Part shown: positions 31,079-43,262 of the stretch, in pieces
How positions within the stretch are numbered: the first letter of the stretch is position 1
Layout: each line of letters begins with the position of its first letter
NCBI GenBank assembly: GCA_019009955.1
Contig: CM032230.1
Location: forward strand, 109,155,001-109,219,000
Direction: 5' to 3'
Origin: Riptortus pedestris
Taxonomy: Eukaryota > Arthropoda > Insecta > Hemiptera > Alydidae
DNA length: 64,000 nt
The notes under the pieces: generated by a model
The model's database searches: none
What the model was told of the DNA's origin: nothing
What the model saw: only the letters and a program-made list of their open reading frames with translations
Program-made: the position numbers and the translations under genes

Positions 31079-31574
31079 CTGTTACCGCTCTAGCGGTCGC
31101 AATTATTGTTTAATCGTTACCAAACTCGATATTTAATCGTTTTATGTAAAAAGAAAGATCAAGTTCGTTAATGGCTGAAATCGGACCAGTGGGAGGGAGG
31201 GGTTTAGAGGGGAGGATTTTCGACAATTCAAAATATCTCCGTTACTATACGTCGGATCGAAAAATATTACAGAATCAATCTTATTGAAAATTAAATTTAC
31301 AATAAATATTGTTCTATACATTTATTCTGTATCTTGAATATTAACTGAGATATTTGCATTTGTATTCTGCATGTGCTCGGCAGCAGTGGCTATGTTCGGA
31401 CTTTCCGCCGTGAGCTCTGGCGGCCGTTTTTGTAACTATTCGTCCCTCGTGAATAGGTTTAGAGGTTTCTAAGAGGTTTCTGTACTACTACTACAGTTGT
31501 TATTAGGCAGATTTCCCTATTGTAAAACTTCACGTGGGAAATCTACTAAGTTTACGCAGCCCCTGCGTGACGGA
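30882..31574 (-). mobile_element. HINE-like element, tail-to-tail partner (unit 1)
   Basis: Complete minus-strand copy. It starts with hairpin 'ttagcagatttctcttaagagaaatccgct', then has a TA tract (31008-31074), 'taccgctctagcggtcgc' and the body. The 5' section has 'ctctggcggccg' and 'attaggcagatttccctattgtaaaacttcacgtgggaaatct'. It ends 'cccctgcgtgacgga'. With 29846-30713 it forms an inverted pair with a ~170-bp spacer. Confidence 0.9.
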
Positions 31575-32453
31575 CTTTTTTATTTACGTAGTTCAGCATT
31601 ATAGCAGCTGATCTTGTTCAATTGATCAATGAATAAAAATAACATATTTCATAAAATTCAATAGAAATTAAGCATTGCATGAAACAAGTCTCAACTAAAC
31701 CTAGTAAAAGATAACTAGTACGTTAAACCTGCAATACTCTTAAGTAAAGCGGGATAGAAAGCCACCCAATCAAATAATTAATTTTTCTTCAAATGTAAAT
31801 CATTACTTATTAAATCAATTTTGAATATTGACTTGAGTTTCTCTTAACCGAGTAAATGGAAGGATTATGATTAATAATTTTTGGTCTCGTCTCCAAGAAA
31901 AATTCGTAAAGTTATAAAAAGGAACTCAAAATATTGAAAAAGAATTATAAGATTAAACACATTGACTATTGGAGTAGGGGGGGGGGGGGGGTCGTAATTG
32001 AAATATTACTAAACCACCGAAATACTTAATCCCTATAATAGAAAAACAAAACAATAATTAATCTCTAGATGGGGCATAGCTATATTTATCTTGGTTAAAA
32101 TTTTGTAGGTAATTGCTTTTCCTCAGTTAAATTTACTTTCATACCCCACTCCATAGGTCATGGTAAGACTTAGTTCCAAAATAAAGCTCCTAGGTGGCAC
32201 AAAAATCAACCGAGTAAATTTTATTTGTTTGTCATCAAAAGAAATTAATAATCTAAATCTTAGATACGATTATATTTGTGTGTTCTTTATCTCTTTCAAC
32301 CACAATACTCACTACTCCTTTAAAAACTTTACGTGTTTAAGTGGTAAATGGTTTGATCTGATGGAGGAATTTATACTTTTCTGAGACCGTCATTTAATTC
32401 CGAAAAGTCTCTTTTGGTTACAATTTGCATGGAGAGGTAGCTAAAGAAGCAAT
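31575..32453. other. unique sequence at the end of unit 1
   Basis: AT-rich, with a G-run of about 17 (31975-31991). A 74-codon frame at 32160 changes sequence in unit 2, so it is not evidence of a conserved gene. Nothing else recognised. Confidence 0.4.
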
Positions 32454-33033
32454 TCCTTCACGCAGGGGCTGCGTAAACCAAGCAGATTTTTCACGTGCTG
32501 GAATGACACGCCCTCTTCTCTCAATATAATTGCTGTTTCTAATTTGAAATCTACAAATCAGAAGAGGAGATTTTCTGAAGGCTGAAATCAAGAAAGTAAG
32601 AATAACCCGCTTACTGTTTATTCTACAGAATAATATATAGAACAAAAATTGAAGAGCATCAACAGCTTAACAAGAGTGGTTCCGTTGCATTTTTCAATAA
32701 GACTCATAATAACGGAAATATTCCATATTTGGAATTTTCGAATTCTCCCACTCTGAACCCCCCACACACCCTGGTCGAGCTTCAGTAATTAACGACTATG
32801 AACATTGTTTAATTAAATGGTTAAATATCATTTTCAAGTAAAGAACGCCAATTATTAATAAATAAAATCATGTATTGGCACACAACTTATTAGCATATAT
32901 CCCACAAAGTAAAAGTGTTAAATTTTATTATGTTGGGTTTTACTGAGGTCCACAACTAAAATATGAAATATCTCACTTGATATTCTAAAAATACAAAAAA
33001 TGTTTATACATCATTCATATTTAATAATTAATT

Positions 33034-33245
33034 ATTAATGTAAACGTTTAGCTAATATGGCTACTTGGGATATGCTATCTACCGGTTACCGCCTTGTCCT
33101 AGACAGGGTGGGATTTACTTTTCTATTTAATGAGTTCGTCACTAAATAAATTTATATTACCCAGGAGAGGATCCAACCTGCCACTCTAGGTTTACCATGA
33201 GAGATTAAGGCGAACGCTTTAACTCACATGGCTAACCTGAGTTCC
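33034..33245 (-). mobile_element. SINE family 1 (unit 2 copy of 28383)
   Basis: Same insertion as in unit 1, with a few substitutions. Confidence 0.8.
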
Positions 33246-33275
33246 AACAACATCTATAGAACATATCATTTGAAG

Positions 33276-33502
33276 GGGATCAGGTTGGCCGTGCGAGTTA
33301 GGGCGTTGATCTTATTCTCGCGTGGTAGACCGAGAGTGGCGGGTTCGATTCCCGCCCTGGACAGGGGAAATTTATTTAGTGACGGACTCATTAAATAAAC
33401 TCCTTCGGCCCTACCTGGCTAGAAAATGGTGGCAACCTGTAGATAACCCGTCCCGAGTAGCCATCGTAGCTTAAAGTTGAGGTAAATAATAATAAATAAA
33501 AA
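33276..33502 (+). mobile_element. SINE family 1 (unit 2 copy of 28625)
   Basis: Same insertion and tRNA-Leu-like head as in unit 1; flanked by atatcatttgaa and ataccattta-type repeats. Confidence 0.85.
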
Positions 33503-34155
33503 TACCATTTAAAATAAGATTGGTTCTATACAATATTTCGGTCTGACATATAATAACGGAGATATTACTGTGGATCCCTTTCCTTTTGAAGAGATTATTC
33601 AAAAATCACATCAGCGTACAACCTCAGTAGCTCATTTCCCTTATGTGCTAAAAGGAAGCCATCCGGAATAACAGTTTATGTAAAAAGTCATGGAAAATAC
33701 GCATCGCAACGTACTGGAGTCGTACTCAGAGAACATTAGGAATCAGAAGTAAAAAAATTAAAATGTACTTGTTCGAAGTTTCCGCCAGGATTCTCATAGC
33801 TGAATTAGATTGAGCAACATTTGCATGGTAGGGGGGGGGGCAAACGTTGTGTAGTATCTTAGAAAATATAGCAAACAATAAAGAAAGTATAAATATAATA
33901 ATTGTAAGAATAGAAAATACATGGACATTTATGATAGGATTTGTTGATCCTCTTTCTGTTGCTCCTAGAAGGATCCAAGGGAGGCAATATTTCTTAAGTC
34001 TCAACACAAATCTTATCGCTACACCTTATCTCTGCCTCTCAGTTAGGAATTTTTCGTAAATTCCTCACGTAGTTTCTTTTTTTTTCTTTTTTTTTTTTAA
34101 AAAAAGTGTTTTTTTAAATACCACGATTTTATTTGGTGTTTTAAAAACTAAATGA

Positions 34156-34243
34156 TTTATTTACTTTTTGCTACTATAACGAATTGGGACGGGTTATCTT
34201 CAGGTACACCCTTTTCTAGCCAGGGTAGGGCCTAGGGATTTTG
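34156..34243 (-). mobile_element. SINE family 1 tail fragment (unit 2)
   Basis: Counterpart of 29496-29583. Confidence 0.75.
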
Positions 34244-34254
34244 GTCATTCAGTA

Positions 34255-34457
34255 CACAGTTTTGTGGATCCAATTTATTTTTAAAAGTGCTTAGCACTTT
34301 CAGGAATTTACATTCCCACCAACTGATCTACAAACAATAAAGCCCAATAAATAAGGAGTTTATTTATTATGCTTTATTTTTTGTAGCTCTGATGATGAAA
34401 ATTCCTGAAAGCTCTAAGCATTTTTAAAAATAAATTGTAAGGAGCTATGAAACTGTG
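34255..34457. mobile_element. foldback element (unit 2)
   Basis: Counterpart of 29595-29797; essentially identical arms. Confidence 0.7.
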
Positions 34458-34504
34458 TTTTGAATAACCTGATTCGTCACCCTCACCACCAGCAGAAAAT
34501 AAAA

Positions 34505-35181
34505 GTCACGCAGGGGCTGCCTAAACTAAGCAGATTTCCCATGTGAATTTTTACAATAGAGAAATCTGCATACTGGTAACACAACACCACCAAAAGGTAA
34601 TGAGAAATCTTTCAGTTAATTAAAATAAATTCCCAACTGAAACGACTTCTGAATTGAAAGAATAATTTATATTTTAATAACTCAAATTTTAGTAGTCCAA
34701 GAACTAAAGAAGAGGGGGATGGTGGATGAACAGAACGTATTTGCATAAATCCCACAAAGTAACGAATCTAAGGTAAGGTTAGAAACGACAGGTAAGCTTA
34801 GAAGAAGCTTCTATCTGAGCCGAGTAGTTACGGAAGCTAACGGCGGAAAAAGGCCGACCTAATCCGAACTATACCCGACCACAGACCATAAAAATGCAAA
34901 TATATTGGTTAATATTCAAGATAGAGAATAAATGTATACTGTATGTGTAATGTATAGTACATTTAATTTGCAATAAGATCGGTTCTATACAATTTTTCGA
35001 TCCGATGCATAATAACGGAGATTTTTCGAAAACTCCCCCTCTAAACCCCCCCTCCCTCTAGTCCGATTTCAGCCATTAACGAACTTGATCTCTCTTTTTA
35101 CGACGAGTTTCGTAATGATCAAACAAAAATTGCGACCGCTACAGCGTTAACAGACAAATATGTATATATTAATATATATAT

Positions 35182-35225
<44 letters not shown>

Positions 35226-35372
35226 ATATAGATAGATAGATAGATAGATAAATTTGAACGGACCTCATTTTCGTCATCTCCTGGGTAGGATCAATGGACT
35301 ATTGAAGAAATGTTTCGAAAATCGCGTCATGAGTACGACCTCAATACCTGATCTCCCTTAAGGGAAATCTAA
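34505..35372 (+). mobile_element. HINE-like element, long variant (unit 2)
   Basis: Counterpart of 29846. The first bases are reduced to 'gtcacgcaggggctgcc'. The body lacks the 'cataaaacggttaaatat' stretch and has a TA/GATA tract at 35164-35251. The end 'tcccttaagggaaatctaaa' keeps a perfect hairpin, unlike unit 1. Confidence 0.85.
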
Positions 35373-35538
35373 AACGACATAGGATTTTATTTTTGTGTTT
35401 TTTAGGATATTATTCATAATTAATGATAGCAAATGTTTATATGAGGATGTAATAATTATTTTGTTAGTTTGTGGATTGTGTTAAACCTCGTTGTCCAAAA
35501 ATTCACAAGCCACTAAATAAATTGATTGCACTCATCTA

Positions 35539-35698
35539 TTAGCAGATTTCCCTTAAGGGAAATCAGCTATTGAGGTTGTACTCATGACGCAATTTTCGAA
35601 ATTTTTCTTCAAATGTCCATCGATCCTACCCAGGAGATGACGAAAATGAGGTCCGTTCAAAACTGTATATATATATCTATATATATATATATAAATAT

Positions 35699-35754
<56 letters not shown>

Positions 35755-36247
35755 CTGTTACCGCTCTAGTGGTCGCAATTATTATGTTTAATCGTTACCA
35801 ACCTCGATATTTATTCTTTTTATGTAAAAAGAATGATAATGTTCTTTACCGGCGTAAATCGGGCCAGGGGGGGGGGGGGGTTTAGAGGGGAGGATTTTCG
35901 AAAATTCGAAATATCTCCGTTACTATACGTCGAATCGAAAAATATTAAAGAATCAATCTTATTGTAAATTAAATTTACTATAAATATTGTTCTATACATT
36001 TATTCTGTATCTTGAATATTAACTGAGATATTTGCATTTGTATTCTGCATGTGCTCGGCAGCAGTGGCTATGTTCGGACTTTCCGCCGTGAGCTCTGGCG
36101 GCCGTTTTTGTAACTATTCGTCCCTCGTGAATAGGTTTAGAGGTTTCTAAGAGGTTTCTGTACTACTACAGCTGTTATTAGGCAGATTTCTCTATTGTAA
36201 AACTTCACGTGGAAATCTGCTTAGTTATACAGCCCCTGCGTGACGGA
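35539..36247 (-). mobile_element. HINE-like element, tail-to-tail partner (unit 2)
   Basis: Counterpart of 30882-31574. Hairpin intact 'tttcccttaagggaaatcagct', TA tract 35666-35751, a G-run of about 12 (35870-35880) in place of the usual block, and 5' end 'cccctgcgtgacgga'. Confidence 0.9.
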
Positions 36248-37124
36248 CTTTTTTATTTACGTAGTTCAGCATTATAGCAGCTGATCTTGTTCAATTGATC
36301 AATGAATAAAAATAACATATTTCATAAAATTCAATAGAAATTAAGCATTGCATGAAACAAATCTCAACTAAACCTAATAAAGGATAACTAGAACGTTAAA
36401 CCTGCAATACTCTTAAGTAAAGCAGGAAGAAAGCCACCCAATCAAATAATTAATTTTTTTTTTCAAATGAAAATCATTACTTATTAAATCAATTTTGAAT
36501 ATTAACTTGAGTTTCTCTTAACCGAGTAAATGGAAGAATTATGATTAATAATGTTTGCTCTCGTGTCCCAGAAAAATTCGTATAAAAAGGAACTCAAAAT
36601 ATTGAAAAAGAATTATAAGAGTAAACACATTGACTATTGGAGTAGGGGGGGGGGGGGGGGTCGTAATTGAAATATTACTAAACCACCGAAATACTTAATC
36701 CCTATAATAGAAAAACAAAACAATAATTAATCTCTAGATGGGGCATAGCTATATTTATCTTGGTTAAAATTTTGTAGGTAATTGCTTTTCCTCAGTTAAA
36801 TTTACTTTCATACCCCACTCCATAGGTCATGGTAAGACTTAGTTCCAAAATAAAGCTCCTAGGTGGCACAAAAATCAACCGATTAAATTTGATTTGTTTG
36901 TCATCAAAAGAAATCGATAATCTAATCTTAGAAGTGATTATATTTCTGAGTTCTTCATCCCTTACAACCGCAATACTCCTACCCCTTCAAAAACTTTACG
37001 TGTTTAAGTGGTAAATGGTTTGATCTGATGGAGGAATTTATACTTTTCTGAGACCGTCATTTAATTCCGAAAAGTCTCTTTTGGTTTACAGTTACAATTT
37101 GCATGGAGAGGTAACTAAAGAAGC
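36248..37124. other. unique sequence at the end of unit 2
   Basis: Counterpart of 31575-32453, with a G-run at 36645-36660. Nothing coding is supported. Confidence 0.4.
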
Positions 37125-39100
37125 ATTTAAAAAAAATAATAGTAAAATAATTAATCATTATACGATGAATGATTTAGTATTTTTCACGAAGTTTAAGAAA
37201 TATAAACGTATTGGTGAATACATGTTTTGACGCAATTCAACTAGTTACAAGAAAAACTCCAACATGAGTTTTACAAGTTTAAGTATAACAGCGTGAAAAA
37301 AAAAGAATGAAAAAAAAAACTGAATTCTCACCAAAATTCAAAAGGAAAAGTAGAATATATTAACTATATGTATGTCCAGTTTCCAATTTATTTTTCAATT
37401 AATAAATGTTCATTTAATAACAGATACTAAATTATTTGGAATAGATAATCTGCAGGTTATCAACCTTGATGGCAAAAAAACTTTTTTTTATATTTTATTC
37501 ATTCAGAGAATGAGCACTTCTACAAAAAATGAAAATTCGTTAGCAAGACACACAAAGCTTTGCTCATCCATACAAGCTACCGTAATCATAAAGAATCATT
37601 TACTGCACTTCCTACATTCAATTCCTCAGTATTTTGAATTAAAGTTTGTAACGCTTAATGTAATTAATATGAACGAAACTCAGTAGGCATATTTTTTGTA
37701 TAAGCAGCGAAATAGCTTGTTGTCCATACATCTATCGTAAGGAGCTCAAAATAAAAAGTCGTGAACATCACCTTTTTTTAGTTACATCAAAAAGTATTAT
37801 ATAGCATAGCGGTGTAATTTATAGAAAACATGAGAATTCCTATGAATTTAATTTTCGTCCTCCCCTCAAAACGCCTCATTTATGATTTTTCTTAACTAAT
37901 ATACAACTTTATCTAAAAATTAAGTTAACAAGAAACTTTTATGTACGATGCAAATGTTCTTCCAAAGTACAAAAATGTCGAATTTATTGGCACTTATTTA
38001 GAAGTATAGAAAAAAAGGTATACAAATTAGGACGCTGAACCAGTTTTTGTGGTCACAGGCAGAGTAAACTCGCTTAAAAACAAAGTAAAATCCTATAAAG
38101 ATGACAGTATGTAATATTAAAAGAGAGAGAAAAAGAGAGAGGGTGGGACAAACCAATGACTGTGACGGTATTATACTGTACCATAATATGAACATTGAAA
38201 TTCTAAGAAGCACAGCCAGCAGAAGGAATTTTATGTACCAATTTCCAGAGTCCCTCCTTCATGAATATAAGATCAAAAAGGAGATTCCTATTTGCTGTTA
38301 CTTGACTGGTTAATAATGCAAAAACTTGTAGGAGGAGAATACCGCAAAAGGAAAACTTTGAAATGAACAAAGTTGAATAAGTTGTAGCTGATCAATCACA
38401 AAATAGTCGTGGCGTGTTAGAGAAATGGATGCTAGGAGATATGTTACATTAGCCGAATGTCAGACAACTCCGACCGAGTCAAGGATCAACTTCCCAATAA
38501 CTTGGCTTTCTAACATATTTTCCGTTCCTGCCCTTCTATAATTCGACAAGCAACAAGAGAGTCCACTTGATGGAGAAAAACTTCAGACCCTCAACTCTCG
38601 ACGATAAATGGATACAAAGGCAGATTCGTGAAGGAATTCGTGTTCATATTTCTTTCGTAAATGTTCACGACTAATTTGCTAATGTGTGTAAGGTTTGTGC
38701 TTTTGATATTATTTAATGAAGTACTCTAGTCGCACGGTGGTAAAAACTACATAATCAGCGCAAAGAAACCTTTTTTTTTTTAGTTAAATTTATTTTGATT
38801 AGTTCTTATTTTTATGGGGTCATTAGTTTTATCTCATAAATGAGAAGCTGACAGTCCTTCAATTTTCTTATTATTATTTTCTATTATGTTTGCGCCCACA
38901 TAAATTAAGTGACTCAAATCTATAGTTGACACTATCAGGACAAAGATCAATAAATATAATTGATTCAAAGTATATTTTTAAGGAGGGGTAATCATGTAAA
39001 AATCAATCTGAAACCCTCTGAAGAATTACCAGCCATTAGTTGCTTTGTTTTTTGATTATGACATTGTTGTAGCTATGTGGAAAAAATAAAGAATGCAGTT
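37125..39100. other. unique AT-rich DNA, no gene recognised
   Basis: Several frames of 60-104 codons lack splice or start support and have AT-driven composition. A slightly GC-richer patch (38440-38680) includes a minus-strand open piece (GLSCCLSNYRRAGTENMLE), which is not convincing alone. Confidence 0.35.
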
Positions 39101-39247
39101 TTTATTTATTAACGTCCACTTTATGCAACTATGGCTAATTGGGACGGGCTATCTACAAGTTACCACCCTTTTCTAGCCAGGGTGGGATTAAGGATTTTTA
39201 TTTAACGAGTTCGTCTCTAATCAAATTCCTATTTGCCCAGGCGTGAA
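39101..39247 (-). mobile_element. SINE family 1, tail and body
   Basis: 'tattaacgtccactttatgcaactatggctaattgggacggg' through 'gccagggtgggattaaggatttttatttaacgagttcg' to 'tttgcccaggcgtgaat'. Truncated at the B box, so the tRNA-like head is missing. Confidence 0.85.
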
Positions 39248-41265
39248 TGTAGTTTTAACATTGAAGCACTCATTAAAATCTGTTATATTTTATTATTCGA
39301 ATATTCCTCATTGGTTTTATTAATGTAAGTTCTTAAGAAACAGTCATTACTTCAGTAAATGCAACATACCTCAGGACAGCCTTCCATTTTTGCCAATGCT
39401 TAAAAGGATAATGATTTTCACTACCTCAAAAACTTTGCAGATTCATTTTCGTTCAACAGCCATTACATGTAACATATTTCATTTCAATCATGAGTATATG
39501 ACTTCAAACCTTTATCGGTGAAATCTATTTTTGAAATTGATAGTAAGTATATTTCGATTCTTTAAACCATTGTCGGTATATCCCATTTAAAAAGGGTTTC
39601 TATGATTTCAATACCTCACAAATGTCATGAAAAAATATGTTTCCGTAAAATGTGTGAAGTCTATTCGACTAAACTTGTGTTGGTTCAATATTTGTTTTCT
39701 TTAATGGCCAATTTAGACCAAGCATTAGGATAGTATTTTCGAAACTTGTTGGAAAGGTCATAAAATAATAATGTTTATTGTAATTATTTAAAAGATTAGT
39801 TGCGTGTAGGACGAATCTTAACGCATTAATTGGAAAATTAATAACGGTTTCCAAAAATTTGTAAATATTTCATTTTTTCATGTATATAATATGTAGTCTA
39901 TAAAAAACATTTTGTTGTACTGGTTGCAAACAATACTCCCTCGCTTTAAACCTTTTGGTTTCACGAACGTAAATCATTAAATCACCATATTCCGAATTTC
40001 AAGGATAATAGACATTTTGTTCAAACTTTTTCTATTTCACATTTTACATGCACCCATGTTTGTATATTTATTTACTTATGGACAGTGTTAACGGGTCATT
40101 TCATTGTGTTAACTCCCTGAAAGTTTCTATTTGGTGAGTAGTAAATGTAGATAATACTAGGCTGTTTGGGAGCAACGGACAATATAGATATTAAACTCTA
40201 ACAATAGAAGATAGTGTGTAGGTTGGAGGCGATGACAAAGGGCACAACAGGAATAGCCCCATTATTATGGGATGTACGTCTTAAGCCGAGTAATCCAGAA
40301 GGGAAACAAGACATGGCGTATAGCACTGGAGGGCCGAACTATGTTCAGAAATTGTTTCGTGTAATTAGCATAGCATCAAGAGTTAGATTGAGAATTTAGT
40401 ACATGAGTATAGGATTTTCATCAATGTATCTGTAAGCCTAGCTACAGCTGTTACTACGAATAAAGACTCCCTGATTGTTCAAGGAAACCCACCGAAATAC
40501 GGTCATAAGTACATCCAATTGTTCAATAAACCCCTTTCATAATGGGGCCAATGTATGAGTAAGACTTACTAGACATTAAAGACAGATTTACTTTCCAAGA
40601 CCGAAATTGTATCAGAGAGCATTTCCCATGTAGCCTCCATAATCTCACTAAAGATAGGCGTTTGTGAGCGGTGCAGTCTACAATGCCAAATGTAGCAGGT
40701 CAACATTACTAGAAAGCACTTGGGCAGATCTTATTTTTCAAAAAAGAAAGAGTCCTAAGAACAAAATTGAAATTGTTAATATTAAAGAAATGGGCAAAGT
40801 TCTATTACTGCCTCTTGTTGTCAGACATTAGTATGCCTATTATTAATTTGTCCTTGTTCAATTTTAAACAAAAACCATAATTTGAGCATAAGCCAATCGG
40901 AAGACAACAGTGTGATGAATCTCTACAAATCGTGGCTTCGAATATTCTCAAATTTCTTATTGTCTTCATTGTTACACCATTTTTATACAGACGAAATGGT
41001 AATGCTCTTATAATCAAACTGTTACCAAGACTATCTGGGCCTCACCACTGACAGTGCAGATAACATAACTGTATCATTAGGAAAGGAAAATTTCTCAAAA
41101 CAGTTCATAGTTCAAGCAAATTTTATTAAAAACACGTTCTACTTGTTTCGCGCCTTCAGGAGCTAAAACCTAGACTAAAAAACAGCCTATTTTCGGAGAA
41201 AATATCCTTCCTGCAATCCGGCATCGTCGAGGCTGATCTAGAGAAATGATGTCATTGGCATACTA
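39248..41265. other. unique DNA, possible decayed coding pieces at 40.2-41.0 kb
   Basis: 40200-41000 is less AT-rich and has broken open pieces (for example KNKIEIVNIKEMGKVLLLP on the plus strand). This may be old transposase-derived sequence, but no domain can be named. The rest is AT-rich with nothing recognised. Confidence 0.3.
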
Positions 41266-41484
41266 TTTATTATTTATTTATTAACGTCCACTTTTTGTAA
41301 CTAAGGCTAATTGGGACGGTTTATCTACAGGTTGCCACCCTTTTCTAGCCAGGGTGGGATTAGAGATTTTATTTAATGAATCGCGGCACTATATAAATTC
41401 CTTTGCCCCAATCAAACTCGTCACTTTAGGTTTACCATGTGAGATTAAAGGCAACGCTTTAACTCACACGGCTAACTGGAGCCC
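41266..41484 (-). mobile_element. SINE family 1, near full length
   Basis: 'tattaacgtccactttttgtaactaaggctaattgggacgg' tail side, body, B-box side damaged (ccaatcaaactcgtcac), head 'ctttaactcacacggctaactggagccc'. Confidence 0.85.
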
Positions 41485-41879
41485 TATTGGCATACTATAT
41501 ATTGAAGTATTTTTGGGTCGCTATCATATGAATTCCACAATCCCTTTCAGTCCTTGGTGATATTTATGCTTGAATAAACCTAAATAAAGATTGCCGCCAA
41601 TGACAATTAATTTCAGATAGTAGTATAAATTCCTCTATATGATGCACCAGATGAGTCGAAATATCTAGATATGAGAGTGCCAGGGCAACTGAGACTCCCG
41701 GAGCTATTGGAATATCCTTGAAGTTGACTGAATGTTCCTAAAATATGCAGGCTCTGATAGTTTCCAGTAATTCATTAAGTCGGAAATAAAGTCGGGAAGA
41801 ATGCAATACCCCACAATGAAAAAATGAACGGATTCATAAAAAAAAGGGGGTATAGTTGAATCTGCGGTGAAAATCGCCC

Positions 41880-42165
41880 AATATCCTTAGAGTGTCGACT
41901 GATATAGGAACGGGAGGCCAGTACGGGATTGGGACGGGAATATATTCGGGTTTGGGTCTTATGAAATTCCTGGGCGGCGGCCTTTCCACTGAATTCTCTC
42001 CTGCAGAGATATCCACGCCATCCGGCCATACTATCTCTATAGGTATGTCATCCGCTCAAGTCATCCGGTATCTTCTCCAAAAATATACCAATTTTCATCA
42101 AAATTCGTTCAGCATCGTTCTCTCTAATCAATTTGTTAAGAGACATGAGGGAAATCATAAGTAGT
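41880..42165. mobile_element. degenerate repeat-like block, type uncertain
   Basis: GC-richer block (gggaggccagtacgggattgggacggg, ctgggcggcggcctttccactg) ending with 'taccaattttcatcaaaattcgttcagc'. That phrase typifies non-autonomous Helitron-like elements ('caagtttcatcaaaattcggttcagcc'). Overlapping open frames on both strands suggest composition effects. No termini found. Confidence 0.3.
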
Positions 42166-42189
42166 TACATAACTTATTGTTTTTTTTCT

Positions 42190-42600
42190 TCGGTTAGCAT
42201 TATCGACCTATGTGATCTTAAGGTGGCCCAGAGACACGAGGGATTCGTAGTCAGAGTTTTACGTATTGAGTGATCGACTCGACGTTCATTAACCAATGAG
42301 GATCTGGAAGGAGTTGTCTTCATAGTACCAGGGGGGGGGGGTCTGCGGTACGTTCAGCCTGCCATTGGACGGGATCTAAGAGTCATAATCATTAGTCATC
42401 CCTAGAGACTGTAAGACGTATATACTTCATAAACCTCCGCTGATCCATAAGTGCTACGACACAAGCCCACTCTGGTGATAGACTCATGAACAAATGTTAC
42501 CTCTTGGCAAGAATCGCACCTACACCATATTTACCTTCAGCTTACTGACGGTAGTGTTAGATGACCCAAGCCTTATTAACCTATACGGCCTCCGACACTC
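42190..42600 (-). mobile_element. SINE family 2
   Basis: Shares with 6165-6480 the blocks 'gagtgatcgactc', 'cgttcattaaccaatgaggatctggaaggagttgtct', 'cattggacgggatctaagagtcataatcat', 'aacctccgctgatccataagtgctacgacac' and 'ggcaagaatcgcacctacacc'. An 11-base G-run lies near 42331. Confidence 0.75.
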
Positions 42601-42861
42601 TACATATTAGTTTACCATAAATTCAAATATCCATCTGTGGTAATGCACTAATTGAAATTTTTGTTTCTTCTTTAACTATTTGAAATTTCTTCTTTAATGA
42701 AATTACAATTAGTTAAATACTAGTATTGTGTAATAGTAATAACCCCTTGGGAAGGAGTGTGGACATTCGAAATGCATTGGCGAAAAGTTAATTGACATTT
42801 GTGACGGAATTGGAGAAATTATTTTTATGACCTATAATGGCTCAAAAATTTGTAATATATA

Positions 42862-43262
42862 TCTTTATATATATATAATGCTACTGTACGTGTGTATGTC
42901 ACTAAACTCCTACACGGCTGGACCGATTTGAATGAATTTTTTTTGTACGCGTTTGGGTGACGCCCTGGATGGTTTAGCGTCACAAATCAGCCCGGCAGAT
43001 GGAGCAGGAGTGGGGGTTGTAAGGGAGGCCTAAAATTAAAAATAGCTATATTTCGTTTCCTATTGGTTTTTCGGCAAATATGCGCAGATAAAAGCTGTTT
43101 ATTTTGTTATTTAGAGAAAATTTTGTTCCATACACTTTTGTCTTATAACAAAGTATAATCGAGATATAGTAAAGTAGCTTTGGTTTTAAACATAATATTA
43201 TTAAATTTAATATCCTAATCCCATGAATTATCATGCTTGACAACGTCTGCCGGGTCCACTAG
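42862..43262 (+). mobile_element. non-autonomous Helitron with canonical ends
   Basis: Starts TC (42862) after A and ends CTAG (43259-43262) before T, the A/T target rule of Helitrons. The 5' side 'tatatataatgctactgtacgtg' and 'cacggctggaccgatttgaatg' are typical of arthropod Helitron families. The 3' end is 'gacaacgtctgccgggtccactag', with a weak GACA/TGCC stem just upstream. The middle block 'ggagtgggggttgtaagggaggcc', 'atatttcgtttcctattgg' is shared with 21430-22075. About 401 bp, no ORF. Confidence 0.85.

Larger units (their letters stand above)
27780..32453. repeat. tandem segmental duplication, unit 1 (~4.67 kb)
   Basis: Direct repeat of 32454-37124 at high identity with small indels, mostly in microsatellites and homopolymers. 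The offset is 4674 bases at the left edge. Both units hold the same ordered set: HINE with two nested SINEs, a unique ORF-free stretch and a SINE tail. These are followed by a foldback, a plus HINE, a minus HINE, and a unique stretch with a G-run. The left boundary falls at the HINE 5' terminus (tccttcacgcagg). The right boundary is in unique sequence (ctaaagaagca). Confidence 0.9.
32454..33652 (+). mobile_element. HINE-like element interrupted by two SINEs (unit 2)
   Basis: Counterpart of 27780-28996, with a small deletion (the 'atagtttatcgttaatatgacatgagtaggg' stretch is missing) and the same nested SINEs at the same sites. The SINE insertions therefore predate the duplication. Confidence 0.8.
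32454..37124. repeat. tandem segmental duplication, unit 2
   Basis: Second unit, directly abutting unit 1 at 32453/32454. Similarity begins at 'tccttcacgcagg' and ends at 'aagaagca' before an A-rich stretch. Differences include missing 'ccg' at the second HINE start (34505), a longer T-run near 34080, an extra 'aaacgacaggtaag' stretch near 34785 and altered TA tracts. Confidence 0.9.

Noticed and set aside
30329..31113. Frames with YIYIYI runs
   Set aside because: Translations of TA microsatellites inside HINE copies.
27780..37124. LTR retrotransposon with 4.67-kb LTRs
   Set aside because: Units abut directly with no internal region, no TG...CA ends and no gag/pol.
37372..37686. 104-codon plus-strand frame
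   Set aside because: AT-driven residue composition, no neighbours or signals.
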